From the NCBI GenBank assembly GCA_900343135.1, contig OPYK01000008.1, positions 1 through 64,000 of the forward strand: a DNA stretch of 64,000 nucleotides, written 5' to 3'. The DNA is from Atopobium massiliense (GTDB taxonomy: Bacteria > Actinomycetota > Coriobacteriia > Coriobacteriales > Atopobiaceae). Below, piece by piece: positions 8,452 to 17,760 of the stretch; the stretch's first letter is position 1; each line of letters begins with the position of its first letter. The translations under genes and the position numbers were made by a program. The notes under the pieces were generated by a model, which was not told the origin of the DNA, ran no database searches, and saw nothing but the letters and a program-made list of their open reading frames with translations.

Positions 8452-9741
8452 ATGAGCGCAACAACAAATCATACAGATGCGCGTTATAGCGTTGGTAATA
8501 GCACTAATAGAGAAGCCACAAGCAGTGTACAACGGCGCAAACACGCCGCGGTGCAGCCAGCGGCGCAGGTATATGCGCAACCAACGCTGCAGCCAAAAGG
8601 TCAGCCAACCATGCAACCCGCGGTGCAGCCAGCGGCGCTGGCATATGCACAACCAACGGTGCAGCCGCCCTATCATTCAACCAACCTTATACAAAAAACT
8701 CAAGCGATGCTGCACGCGCCATCAAAACGAGCTATTATACTTTCCTCGATAGCGGGAGTAGTTGCCGTAGCTGCAATAACAGTAGGATTGTTTGCGCTTA
8801 CAGCAAACAGGACCAATACAGCGACCGAAAACGCCGCCCTTGAGGAATCTGCGCAAACAAATACCCGCGCACAAGACAGCGAACATACCGCTGCAAAAGA
8901 AGGCGACACACAGTCTTCGAGCGACAATGCCACACCAGGCGCGGGCAATGCAAACGGTAGCGATGACGCATCCGCGCAGCTAAGCGCCCTTAAATCTGAG
9001 TTAGAGCAGGTAGTAGCTCCGTATGGTAATGCCGTTTCGATATCGGTGGCTGATATACGCACGGGCGCCACCTGCGACATAAACGCAAACAAACAGGTTA
9101 TTTCGGCATCGATGATTAAACTAGCCGTGATGGCTGCTTATCTTCAGGCAGTGGACGCCGGCACCATTAACCCGCAACAAGCGCTGCCCTTAGCACGCAT
9201 GAAAATTGTGGGCGGAACAGGCAAAATTCAGTCGGAGCGCGCGCGGACATACACCTATGATGCACTTTGCCGCTACATGATTATGTATAGCGATAACACC
9301 GCAACAAATGCGCTGATAGATGCCCTTGGCGTGAACACTGTTAATACGCGAGCGCGCGAGCTTGGCTGCACGCAAACAACACTTAATCGCAAGCTTATGC
9401 AGCTTAATACTGGTGTTGAAAATTACACGTCGGCGGCCGATGTAAGCCGGCTTCTTTGTGCGTTTTACACACAAACCGCCGCAAGCGCAGGTCAATGCAC
9501 CAAAGCAATGGACTTTTTGCTGCAGCAAACCGATGGGGACGGTATTCCGCAGGGACTTTCTGGCGTGCAGTTTGCACACAAAACAGGAACGCTGGGTGGC
9601 ATTCGGCACGATGGTGGGATTGTTATGGCACGTAGCCCCTACACGATTGTGGTTATGTGTGAGCTGCCCGAAGGCAAAGCAAATGCCCTGATGACACAGG
9701 TTGCCCGCAAAACACAGCAATATTTTTCCCGTACGCAGTAG
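8452..9741 (+). CDS. Membrane-anchored serine hydrolase, class A beta-lactamase/DD-peptidase fold
   Basis: The 429-residue product has a Gln/Pro-rich cytosolic N-terminus, one membrane helix (about 93-118), a Ser/Thr/Ala-rich spacer and a penicillin-binding catalytic domain. The three motifs are clear: SMIK at 220-223 (nucleophile and general base), SDN at 280-282 and KTG at 377-379. The omega-loop Glu of true class A beta-lactamases is not apparent, so a DD-peptidase-like or cell-wall hydrolase role is more likely than antibiotic hydrolysis. The start at ATG 8452 is preferred over GTG 8425. It follows the SPOR-like protein gene and may be co-transcribed with it. Confidence 0.85.
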   Translation: MSATTNHTDARYSVGNSTNREATSSVQRRKHAAVQPAAQVYAQPTLQPKGQPTMQPAVQPAALAYAQPTVQPPYHSTNLIQKTQAMLHAPSKRAIILSSIAGVVAVAAITVGLFALTANRTNTATENAALEESAQTNTRAQDSEHTAAKEGDTQSSSDNATPGAGNANGSDDASAQLSALKSELEQVVAPYGNAVSISVADIRTGATCDINANKQVISASMIKLAVMAAYLQAVDAGTINPQQALPLARMKIVGGTGKIQSERARTYTYDALCRYMIMYSDNTATNALIDALGVNTVNTRARELGCTQTTLNRKLMQLNTGVENYTSAADVSRLLCAFYTQTAASAGQCTKAMDFLLQQTDGDGIPQGLSGVQFAHKTGTLGGIRHDGGIVMARSPYTIVVMCELPEGKANALMTQVARKTQQYFSRTQ

Positions 9742-9812
9742 CGGCACATAGCAGCAACAAACCAGCGTTTTCCCGCACGATAACAGCGCTATAAAAGCAA
9801 GGACAGAAAACC

Positions 9813-9845
9813 GCAGCCGCAAGCAACATGTGCTCGCGGCTGCAA
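9813..9845. terminator. Bidirectional hairpin between convergent genes
   Basis: GCAGCCGC and GCGGCTGC arms, extended by AGCA/TGCT after one mismatch, lie between the converging serine hydrolase gene and the zinc-ribbon gene. The minus-strand product is followed by GGTTTTC; U-tract support is moderate in that direction and weak on the plus strand. Confidence 0.6.
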
Positions 9846-9879
9846 CAATTAATGCAACGCCTTGCGCAACTGACAGCAT

Positions 9880-10956
9880 TTACAGCAAGCGAAACGCGCC
9901 TAACACATTTTCGAACACCGACATTATCGACGCCAGTGAGAATATCATGTAAATAATTGCCGATATAATTGAGCCCAACATCGGAAGATACACAAGATGC
10001 ATGGTTTCGTGCGCGTCAGTGGAGCGACCTTCTGCAAGAACAACAATCGCGGCAGCGTAAAAGATAGGTCCGCTCATAACCAGCAAAATACCAGATAGCA
10101 CCGCCACATTGACAATGCCAAACAGCATTGCTAAAACAGAAAACAGCAGGTTAATGTTGGAATACTGCGCTACGCGCGTTACAAAACCCAAAAACGAGAG
10201 CGGCTCTTTGTGATTCATACGATATGCTGCATACGTAAGCGCAAGGAAAATAAACTGACAAATAACCGTAACAACCACCATGTTAAATGCCGTGCCAACA
10301 ATTGAATGCCCCACATTGTTTACCACATGGTTAACCGTTCCCGAGTAAAGCGTGTCAAGACTTGCGTTGCCCGACGGCTGTATGGGGTTATACATTCTTC
10401 CCACCGAAACAGCAACCATCAGCGCAATGCAAAGCGGCTGCAACACAAGGGAAAGCACGCCAAACCAGGATGGAACAACATCGTTAAGCGATGGATGTCT
10501 AATTGACGCCAAAACCCATCCAAAAAAGTTTGAGGCTGTTTGCTTTGCCTGCTGAACGTTTGCCGACGACGCAACTTGCTTAAACTGAGCAGCTGCAGCT
10601 TCGGTGGCGTTGGCAAATGCTTGTGACGCCTGAGCTGATGCAGGTGCTGCTGCTGAGAAAGGCTGATTGGTTGCAGGCTGCGGCTGTGGCTGTGGCTGCG
10701 GCTGCGGCTGTGGTTGATGAGGTGTTGCGGGCATGGGCGCGGGCATGGGCGCGCTTGTCACGGGCATGGGTACCCCCGGCACGCCCGGCATTGCCTGCGC
10801 AGGTGCTGGTGCGGGCGCAGGTGTTGGTACAGACGTGGGTGCCGACACACCAGCATACGCCGCCGTGTTAATGCGCACACCACATCCCTTGCACTGAGCA
10901 TCACCAATCGCAAGCGGCGTTCCGCATTTCGGACAACTAAAAGACATGGTAGCCAT
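9880..10956 (-). CDS. Zinc-ribbon, multi-spanning membrane protein
   Basis: The 358-residue product starts MATMSFSCPKCGTPLAIGD, with AGAAGG seven bases upstream of the ATG. An N-terminal zinc ribbon (CPKCG...CKGCG, about residues 8-26) is followed by a Pro/Ala/Gln-rich linker with PQ dipeptide repeats (about 40-115), then several hydrophobic helices (from about 155 to the end) in a Yip1-like layout. No catalytic motif is seen. The next gene upstream has the same zinc ribbon plus PQ linker plan, so the two may be related membrane sensors or scaffolds. Function unknown. Confidence 0.75.
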   Translation of the reverse strand: MATMSFSCPKCGTPLAIGDAQCKGCGVRINTAAYAGVSAPTSVPTPAPAPAPAQAMPGVPGVPMPVTSAPMPAPMPATPHQPQPQPQPQPQPQPATNQPFSAAAPASAQASQAFANATEAAAAQFKQVASSANVQQAKQTASNFFGWVLASIRHPSLNDVVPSWFGVLSLVLQPLCIALMVAVSVGRMYNPIQPSGNASLDTLYSGTVNHVVNNVGHSIVGTAFNMVVVTVICQFIFLALTYAAYRMNHKEPLSFLGFVTRVAQYSNINLLFSVLAMLFGIVNVAVLSGILLVMSGPIFYAAAIVVLAEGRSTDAHETMHLVYLPMLGSIISAIIYMIFSLASIMSVFENVLGAFRLL

Positions 10957-11110
10957 ATCAAACCTTCTTTCTTTATCGCTCACATAAGCGCACATTGCTC
11001 GCACTCACACCAGCAATCATATAAACAAACTCAACCAACTTCGTCACATTCAACCAAGTTTAACCAAGTCGCAGCAAAAATTAGGACTTGACCCACAACG
11101 CATAGCCACC

Positions 11111-12526
11111 CTACTGCTTTTGCGTGTCCAACGTAAGCGTCCTGTTAAAAGTAACATTCCCCTTACCCGCATTCGGAAACGCGTCGTTCTTTATATTAAC
11201 AACCATATAGCCCCGGTCGGCTGCGTGCCGTTTGCGCTGCCCATCAACACCGCGTATCAGCAACGTTACGTTATTGGACGTATCGTGCACCTTAAGCACC
11301 ACATCGCTGCTGGTAATCGCCACCGTTGCCGCCAGTCGACCGTTAATTACCAGGGGCTTAAACTGCGCGGTAGCATCAATGGGCTTACATTCGTACGTAT
11401 AACTCACGTCAGCCGTTTTATCGTTTACATTGTTAATCGTAATTGTCATGGTTTCGGTGCTATCCCGATGCATGGCATCGCTGTTAGTAAAGGTTTTACC
11501 AGCTACATCCCATTCCACCGAAGTTGTTTCCTTTGCATCGTTATGCTTGTTGTTAATAACTTCCCAGCCGCTTTTCTCAAAATACGCAAACGAATACAGG
11601 TAGTTAACCACGCGCTTGCCGTACCAGTTGCTTTCCGTATACCGGCACGGAACTGCGCATACATACTTACCGTCTTTTTGTTCAACGGGCGCTTCGTCTG
11701 TTTGCTCAAACGCATAGCCATCTTTTTCGTCTTTGTCCAGCGTAACGCCCTTTATTGGCACCGTTGTTACGTCGGAATATGCCGCAGGCGCGGGCTCGTT
11801 GCTATGCCACTCCCCGTTTTTGTTTTTGTCAAGACGCACACGATCGGTAAACGTCGTTTTAAAGTTGTCGTTTTGGATGGTGGCATGCACGGTACAAATG
11901 CGCATGGCGTACACACCACTCTCTTCAGGGCTGCCAATCGACTCCTCAATGTCGTGTTGCGACACTTTTTCTTCGTTCACAATGGTTAGGTCGGTAATTT
12001 TGTAATCGGACTGTTTTACAAACTTGCTTTTCATAAGACCGTTTGCAACAAAATCGGCGTTTTCCATGTAGACGGCTTTTATGGTATCGGGCGTAATGGT
12101 GTCGTCAAAAACATGTGCTGCCACAACGTATCCGCCAATGCCCACTACCAGCACAAATACACAGGGCACCAACACACAAAGTAACTTTTGCCAGGGCTTA
12201 AGCGTTTTATAATGGTTGAGAAAAAACCTGCGGTGCGCTGCGGGTTGCGGCTGCGCCATGGGCTGCGGCTGCACCATGGGTTGCGGCTGCAGCGGTGGTT
12301 GCGGTTGCGCCATGGGCTGCGGTTGCAGCGGTGGTTGCGGCTGCATAACCGGATTAAACACAGGATTTACAACGGGGTTTACAACAGAATTTGCAACTGA
12401 GTTTACAACGGGATTCATAACAGGTTCTACCACAGACGCATCAGGCATGCCGGGCAGAGCAGCGCCGCAGCACGGACATGCACGAGCGGCAGGATCGACA
12501 GCGCTTTTACAGTTTGTACATTGCAT
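11111..12526 (-). CDS. Zinc-ribbon, single-pass membrane protein with large extracytoplasmic domain
   Basis: The 471-residue product begins MQCTNCKSAVDPAARACPCC, a zinc ribbon with two CxxC pairs. It continues with a repeated NPV(V/M)N and QPQP(P/M) linker (about 30-95), one membrane helix (about 115-135) and a large extracytoplasmic region with beta-rich repeats. The plan resembles TcaA/YvbJ-type proteins of Firmicutes, whose exact roles vary; I do not assign a function. AGAGG lies upstream of the ATG. A 144-bp sequence upstream of this gene is repeated upstream of the adhesin gene, suggesting shared control. Confidence 0.75.
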   Translation of the reverse strand: MQCTNCKSAVDPAARACPCCGAALPGMPDASVVEPVMNPVVNSVANSVVNPVVNPVFNPVMQPQPPLQPQPMAQPQPPLQPQPMVQPQPMAQPQPAAHRRFFLNHYKTLKPWQKLLCVLVPCVFVLVVGIGGYVVAAHVFDDTITPDTIKAVYMENADFVANGLMKSKFVKQSDYKITDLTIVNEEKVSQHDIEESIGSPEESGVYAMRICTVHATIQNDNFKTTFTDRVRLDKNKNGEWHSNEPAPAAYSDVTTVPIKGVTLDKDEKDGYAFEQTDEAPVEQKDGKYVCAVPCRYTESNWYGKRVVNYLYSFAYFEKSGWEVINNKHNDAKETTSVEWDVAGKTFTNSDAMHRDSTETMTITINNVNDKTADVSYTYECKPIDATAQFKPLVINGRLAATVAITSSDVVLKVHDTSNNVTLLIRGVDGQRKRHAADRGYMVVNIKNDAFPNAGKGNVTFNRTLTLDTQKQ

Positions 12527-12989
12527 ACAGCCTCTTCTCTAACAAAGTTAAGGGCATTTACCTGCATGTTTTCAAAATGAGCGCACGTTGGCGTAGTTCA
12601 TTAAAACGGAATTATACTCCTTATCACCTTGTCACCACCCGAGAAACCTCACCTTTTCGCAGTTATACGTACACATAGTAACCTTCATGCAGGTTACGTT
12701 CGCAATACCACTCACACAAACCTTCAGCCGCAATGCTGACGGTCACATGTAATTTTTCGGCAAAAATATTGAGTGAAATTGGACAAAAACTCGCCCGAAA
12801 AATTGTCGCACCGTTGTGCGCGCAAGGTTGTACAAAGCAACCAATATCTCACGTGTAAATATTGGGTGCATGCACGACATTTGAGCAACAAACGTACTCC
12901 GCGATGGTTGTGTGCGGGTTGAACGTAAGAAAGATGTTCGATAAGTTGGATGCAGATTGGCGTAGCTAAGCATTTCTAGCACGTATAGA
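12527..12989. other. Intergenic region upstream of the zinc-ribbon gene
   Basis: No convincing gene is present. It contains a TATAAT box on the minus strand (12611-12616), directly next to copy 1 of a duplicated upstream sequence, so it probably carries the promoter of the zinc-ribbon gene. The rest, up to the adhesin terminator, shows nothing further. Confidence 0.5.
12635..12778 (-). repeat. Duplicated upstream sequence, copy 1 (144 bp)
   Basis: This sequence matches 17183-17343 over its whole length apart from a 17-base difference and about ten substitutions. It lies about 110 bases upstream of the zinc-ribbon gene and 18 bases upstream of a minus-strand TATAAT. Both copies precede minus-strand genes for envelope proteins. 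It is likely a shared promoter-proximal control region; a recombination scar flanking the adhesin gene is the alternative. Confidence 0.75.
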
Positions 12990-13024
12990 TAAAAAATGGC
13001 TTTTGCTCAAGAGCAAAGGCCATT
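12990..13024 (-). terminator. Intrinsic terminator of the adhesin gene
   Basis: Arms 12995-13008 and 13011-13024 pair over 13 of 14 positions with a two-base loop. The minus-strand product runs into a six-U tract. It lies about 50 bases past the adhesin stop codon. Confidence 0.8.
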
Positions 13025-13074
13025 ATCGCGTGCATAGTAACTGGTATAGCACGTGGCAAGAAAACGTGTACCTA

Positions 13075-15540
13075 CTAGTGGTTTTTCTTGCGACTATACG
13101 CAAAGCCCGCAAGAGCTGCACCAAGTGCCGCTAACGGTGCGGCAAAGCCAAATAAATCGCCTGTTTGCGGAACCTTAGACTCGGGATTTGGTACCGGCTC
13201 GGGTTTAGGCTCGGGTTTAGGCTCGGGTTCTGGCATAGGCTCCGGAGTAGGTGTAGGCGTAGGCGCCGGTTCTGGCGTAGGCTCGGGTTCTGGCGTAGGT
13301 GTAGGCGCTGGTTCGGGGGTTGGTACCGGGTCGGGCGTAGGATCGGGGGTTGGCTGCGTCGTAGACTCAATTACGACCGTATACTGAATTGTCTTATTGT
13401 CCTTTTCATCTTTAATTAAAAAGTCTTTGCCGTTTTCTGTTTGTTCAGCCGTCCATTTATAGTTGAACAGCTGCTTAGTACCCGATTCACTAGTGGCAAG
13501 TCCCGTAAACGTACCAACCACATTACCTTTTACTGTTAAGTTGCCCTTAGCTGTTTTAGCTACCTTAATATTAGGAACCTTAAGATCAAGGTTATCTGGA
13601 ACACTTGTTACATCATTATATAAATCATCAAATTTTGTATATTCTTTCTTCAAAGTCATCGTTACTGTGATTGTTCTATCAGCTTTTTTAACCTCAGACA
13701 CTTTAAACAGATTGTTTTCCGTTAAGCTTGCGCTGACTGTATCAGGAAGATCAAGTCCTTCCGGAATCTCAAGCGTGGCAGTAAATACACTCTTAACATC
13801 TTTAGTTGTTATCGTGCCAGAATCTCCTGCATAATTATCTTTTAAAAGTTTTATTTGGTTTTTAATACTAGACACATCAAGTCTACCAGTGTATTCGAGC
13901 GATTCTCCACGATTTACCTTATGCAAGGCATCATGTTCAGTATCATCACCTATTAAAATATCTCCACCAAGGGTTAATTGAACGGGTTTTGAAACCATTA
14001 TTGTATATTGGATAGCAGAATCATCTTTTGCTTCAACATCTTTTCCTGCTTGTGATTGGTTACCAGTCCACTTAAAGTCGAATTTTTTAATTGTATCTTC
14101 TTCTTTTGCTACTGAAGAAAATTCTCCTTTAACTTCTCCTTTAATCGTGAATTTTTCGCCGTCTTTTATGTTATCAAAATCTTTTAATTTTAGCCCATTA
14201 ACTGTTACTGAAAGTGTATTATCTTTATCACCTGTAGATAAGACTGCTTCTTTTAATTTTTTATAATCTGTCATTCCATCTTTAAGTTTAAATGTTACAG
14301 TTATTTTTTGTCCTTTTACTTTTGTTTCACTAACTTCAAAACAATCTCCAAGTCCTTTAGCGTCTACTTGTAAATTTTTAGGAGCTTCTACTTCTTTAGG
14401 TAAAGTTAAAGTAGCAGTAAAAGTTGATTTTGCTCCAGTTAGAGAAATTTTATCAAAATCTTTTTCTTCTTTTTTAAACATTCCCTCAATTGCTTTCATT
14501 TTGTCTTTTATAGAAGAAACATTTACTTCACCTGTTAAAGCAAATTCTTTATTTTCAGAAATGATTTTTATATCTTTACTTGTTTCTTTACTGTCTGACC
14601 AAATGTCAGAGTCAATTGTTTCTTGTGAAGAAATTTTAGTAATACTCGGATCATCTTTCCAAGACAAATAGTAAGTTGTGTCTTTAGTTATTTGTGGATT
14701 TTCACCTTTCTTATCAAAAAAACCAAATAATTTATAATCATCAAATCTTATTCCAGTTCCGCCAGGTTCTGCTGTAGTTGACCAGTTATCCTTATTTCCA
14801 ATAACAAAGCCAGTTTTTGTTGCATCTTTATCTGGTTTTAAATTGTTATGGTCAAGTCCGTTTAATAAATCAAATAACTTATCATTATATTTTGCAGTTT
14901 TCTTAAGTACTGCAACATCTCCGCCGTTTTTATCTTTTTCTATAGTAAAGACATCTGTATTTTTCTTAAAGATTGAATTTTCACTAAAAGCTCCGCCATT
15001 TGCTGAAAAAGAAACTTTATATTCATCATCAGTATATTTTGCGTAAAGGTCTATTTGACTTTGTCCTTCGGTAAAGTCAATTTTTTCTTTTGCCTTATAA
15101 ACTTTTCCACTTCCGTCAGGTGCTGTTGTCCAGCCTACAAATTTTTTACCTTCTACTTTAAAATCATCTTTTTCTTTTAAGATATCTTCAAAAGATAAAA
15201 CTTCTATATCTTTTGCATCTTTACTTACAGAAGATATATAGTCTTTACCAGCTCCATTATGATAAATAACTGTTTTTCTTTCCCATTTTGCGTAAACCTC
15301 TATGTCAGAGTCTAGTTTTTCATCCCAATTAAATGCTTTTTCTTTGCCTTTATCTGTCTTGTAAAACCAACCTAAAAATTTAACACCATTTTTATCTGTT
15401 GGATTTCCAGGATTAACATTTCCTACAACATCATCAAGTTTATAACCTCTTATTGTCTTAAATTCTTTATCTTCATTTGTTTTATCTGCAAAACTTGCGT
15501 CATTATTATTTAATTTAAAAGTAGCTCTAGCTGCTGGTGT
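13075..15540 (-). pseudogene. Adhesin, 3' part beyond an in-frame UGA: InlB-type repeats and sortase signal
   Basis: The frame is open and in phase with the upstream part (15541-16881), separated by a single UGA at 15541-15543. There is no plausible separate start. It encodes, in order, InlB B-repeat-like units (VKFLGWFYKTDKGKEKAF, KKFVGWTTAPDGSGKVY, each followed by a YAKW/YAKY end), two copies of a roughly 165-residue domain recognisable by FTATL.(L/I)P and FTIKG.V, a Pro/Glu-rich repeat spacer and a sortase-type tail VPQTGDLFGF, hydrophobic helix and SRKKNH. The first of the two 165-residue copies is in AT-rich DNA, the second in DNA like the rest of the chromosome. It would be surface-exposed only if the UGA is read through or reverted. 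Confidence 0.8.
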
Positions 15541-16881
15541 TCAAACATATTTATTGCCATCATCAGATGGATTTTTTACAGAATACTCATAAGGATTTCC
15601 ATTTTTATTAATTGGCGTCAGCTTTTCTAAATTTTTATCTGTTATTTGAAACCAAGTAAGTTTTTCATTACCATTTTCTTCTCCGTTAACTGGAATTGCA
15701 AGTCCTCCTTGATAGTTAGGAGAGTACTTAACTTTATGTGAACCGCCTATTACAATGTAGTTTGTTCCACTTTGACCAAGTCCATTATCAGAGTCGGCTT
15801 TCATCGGTGTATTTACAACTGAATCTGCCCCAAAAACTATCTTAGTATTTGCTTTATCTTGTGCGCCAAATAATGAACCACTATGTCCTTCTCCTTCAAG
15901 GTAACCTCCATTAAATGTTGCGATACCTTGATTATCATTAAAACCACCGTTTCCATTATTTTTTACAACTATTTTAGCTCCATTATCGACAAGCACTTTA
16001 TTATCATAACCAAAAGTGATGCCTTTTGCTCTCCAATGTGTCTTAAAGTTTTTTACCTCAAGAATAGAATGATTTGTAAAATGAAATTCTCCTACTTCCC
16101 AAGAATTTTCAAAATATGCTCCTGTTTGATAATTAACACCTGTTCCGTCGATTACAAATTTTGTATTATCAAGGTATAAAGGACCTTTGAAATATACTGG
16201 TAGTCTATATAAATTGATTTCCGAATTAAATGCTTTAAATCCATTCCACTCATAAAGTTGCCACTTATCTCCCTCATATCTTTGATTAATAGTAGCATTT
16301 CTTAATTCATTATCTTTACTATGGAACATAAAATATCCATTTGTTATGTCCATTTTAAGTTTGTCTTTGCTTGTTCCTACTATATTTCCACTTGTTTCAA
16401 AAGCAAAACCATTATCAGGAAATTTAAATACATAATTCCCGTCATTTATCTCTGCACCTTTAGCTACATTTATTGCAGTTCGATAGCCCGACATAGTAAG
16501 TTTTTTGCCATCTGCTACAGATACATGAGCACCTTCGGCAAGGTCGATACCTGTGCCGGTACCTTTCATTTCTACGTCCTCAACAAATTTCAAATTTCCT
16601 TTTTTGTTAAAACTAATATTTGTTTCAGATAAGCTTACAACGTTGAGTGTGTCTCCGTCGTTAACTTTTTCGAGAGCCTTGGCAAATGTTTTAACCGGCT
16701 TGTCTTCTGAGCCGTCATTAGCATCATCACCATTTTTACTATCAAGATAAACACTAGCAGACTGAGCGCCAGCAGCCCTGGTATTCTCGGCCTGAATGGC
16801 ATATGCGGGTAGCAAAACCACAGCAACTGCAAGCATCAACGTAAACAGCAGAAACTTGAGGGTTGCAATTTTTTCTCTCAT
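15541..16881 (-). CDS. Secreted adhesin, 5' part: signal peptide and beta-helix domain
   Basis: The 446-residue product begins MREKIATLKFLLFTLMLAVA, a classical signal peptide; the ATG at 16881 has GGAG six bases upstream, while the ATG four codons earlier has none. The rest is a pectate-lyase-like right-handed beta-helix region rich in VDNGAKI-type strands (about 50-400), as in adhesins of Gram-positive anaerobic cocci. It ends at UGA after DGNKYV; the same frame continues with TPAARATFKL. The UGA probably replaces a Trp codon. Alone it would be secreted without a wall anchor. The DNA from about 13.95 to 16.76 kb is markedly AT-rich compared with its ends, pointing to a transferred segment. 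Confidence 0.8.
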   Translation of the reverse strand: MREKIATLKFLLFTLMLAVAVVLLPAYAIQAENTRAAGAQSASVYLDSKNGDDANDGSEDKPVKTFAKALEKVNDGDTLNVVSLSETNISFNKKGNLKFVEDVEMKGTGTGIDLAEGAHVSVADGKKLTMSGYRTAINVAKGAEINDGNYVFKFPDNGFAFETSGNIVGTSKDKLKMDITNGYFMFHSKDNELRNATINQRYEGDKWQLYEWNGFKAFNSEINLYRLPVYFKGPLYLDNTKFVIDGTGVNYQTGAYFENSWEVGEFHFTNHSILEVKNFKTHWRAKGITFGYDNKVLVDNGAKIVVKNNGNGGFNDNQGIATFNGGYLEGEGHSGSLFGAQDKANTKIVFGADSVVNTPMKADSDNGLGQSGTNYIVIGGSHKVKYSPNYQGGLAIPVNGEENGNEKLTWFQITDKNLEKLTPINKNGNPYEYSVKNPSDDGNKYV

Positions 16882-17182
16882 ATGGCTCTCCATAACATAG
16901 TAGGAATACTGCGAAAATAAATAAGCAGGTAAATACGCTAACAGTAAAGCGCACTTACCTGCTTATCTCGTAAACTGATATAAATTGTGCAGAAACTAAT
17001 AGTACTAGCCTGCCTGCCGATGATTGTATTTGAACGTTCATACTTTGGCAACCTCGTATACTGATGGATTCTCAAAACTTTCTTACTATATTATAAACTC
17101 AAACACTGCATTTAGACAGCACAAATTCAGGAATTTTTTAATTGTCGGAACATACGCTAAAAGTACTATACTGACGTTAATT
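16882..17182. other. Adhesin leader and promoter region with hairpin
   Basis: A perfect 12-bp inverted repeat (ataagcaggtaa at 16921-16932 and its complement at 16955-16966, 22-base loop) lies 40 bases upstream of the adhesin start. In the mRNA it would be followed by a U-rich stretch, so it could act as an attenuator or a stability element. A minus-strand TATAGT at 17165-17170 lies next to copy 2 of the duplicated upstream sequence. No gene is seen. Confidence 0.5.
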
Positions 17183-17343
17183 CCACCCGAGAAACCTCAC
17201 CTTTCCGCAGTTATACGTACACAAGGTACCCTTCATACAGATTACGATCGCATGCAGGTTACGTTCGCAATACCACTCACACAAACCTACAGCCACGATG
17301 CTGACGGTCACGTGTAATTTTTCGGCAACAATATTGAGTGAAA
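17183..17343 (-). repeat. Duplicated upstream sequence, copy 2 (161 bp)
   Basis: Second copy of the sequence at 12635-12778, with an extra 17 bases near its middle. It lies about 300 bases upstream of the adhesin start and 12 bases from a minus-strand TATAGT. The core shared block includes agttatacgtacaca and gcaataccactcacacaaac. Together the copies flank the complete adhesin gene as direct repeats. Confidence 0.75.
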
Positions 17344-17707
17344 ATTTTTTGCGTTAACACTAGACTAATAAGATTTCCCCGTAGTCCGTTTTTAGGTTAT
17401 TAAGGTAAACTATCTGCCACAAACTCACCAAAAGAGATACGCATACAATAATATGCCCGAATGATACTCCTGCTAAGACGTGTACAACTCCATAAGAATA
17501 GGAATATGTGTTTACCTGTTGTACTGAATTGACAATCTATTTTGCAAAATATGAATCTAGGCTAATTTAAACGTTTGCTTAGCTACAAAGCATGCGACTT
17601 ATAACACGATCTTCAAACCGGCTATTTGGTCCAACAAACATCAAGTAAGTAGAAAGCCACCTACCGTCTAGCAACTACGCACTCGTAATATTGAAATAAC
17701 AGAAAAA
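17344..17707. other. Intergenic stretch between adhesin promoter and PTS terminator
   Basis: No gene is seen. It includes one operator-like sequence, TTTAAACGTTTGC near 17566, similar to the LacI-type palindrome at 29976 but without a nearby start codon. The composition is AT-rich. Confidence 0.4.
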
Positions 17708-17741
17708 GATATGCCACCCTACCGAAGCAGGGCAGCATATC
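17704..17741 (-). terminator. Intrinsic terminator of the alpha-glucoside operon
   Basis: Arms 17708-17720 and 17729-17741 pair with two mismatches; the minus-strand product continues into CTTTTTCT. It lies about 20 bases past the PTS gene stop. Confidence 0.75.
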
Positions 17742-17760
17742 TGTGGGGACTTGTATAGCG

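Noticed and set aside
8452-9741. Annotation as an acquired class A beta-lactamase
   Set aside because: The catalytic Glu of the omega loop is not evident and the protein is membrane-anchored with a long linker beside a SPOR-like protein gene.
13088-13387. Glycine-rich plus-strand frame opposite the adhesin Pro/Glu spacer
   Set aside because: It is the mirror of the PEPTP repeats; similar Gly/Ser-rich shadows occur opposite the spacers at 59.8-60.1 kb, 34.4-34.6 kb and 12.2-12.4 kb.
15541-15543. UGA read as selenocysteine or under an altered genetic code
   Set aside because: Other genes in the window use TGG for Trp and TGA as stop, there is no selenoprotein context, and a simple nonsense change explains the data.
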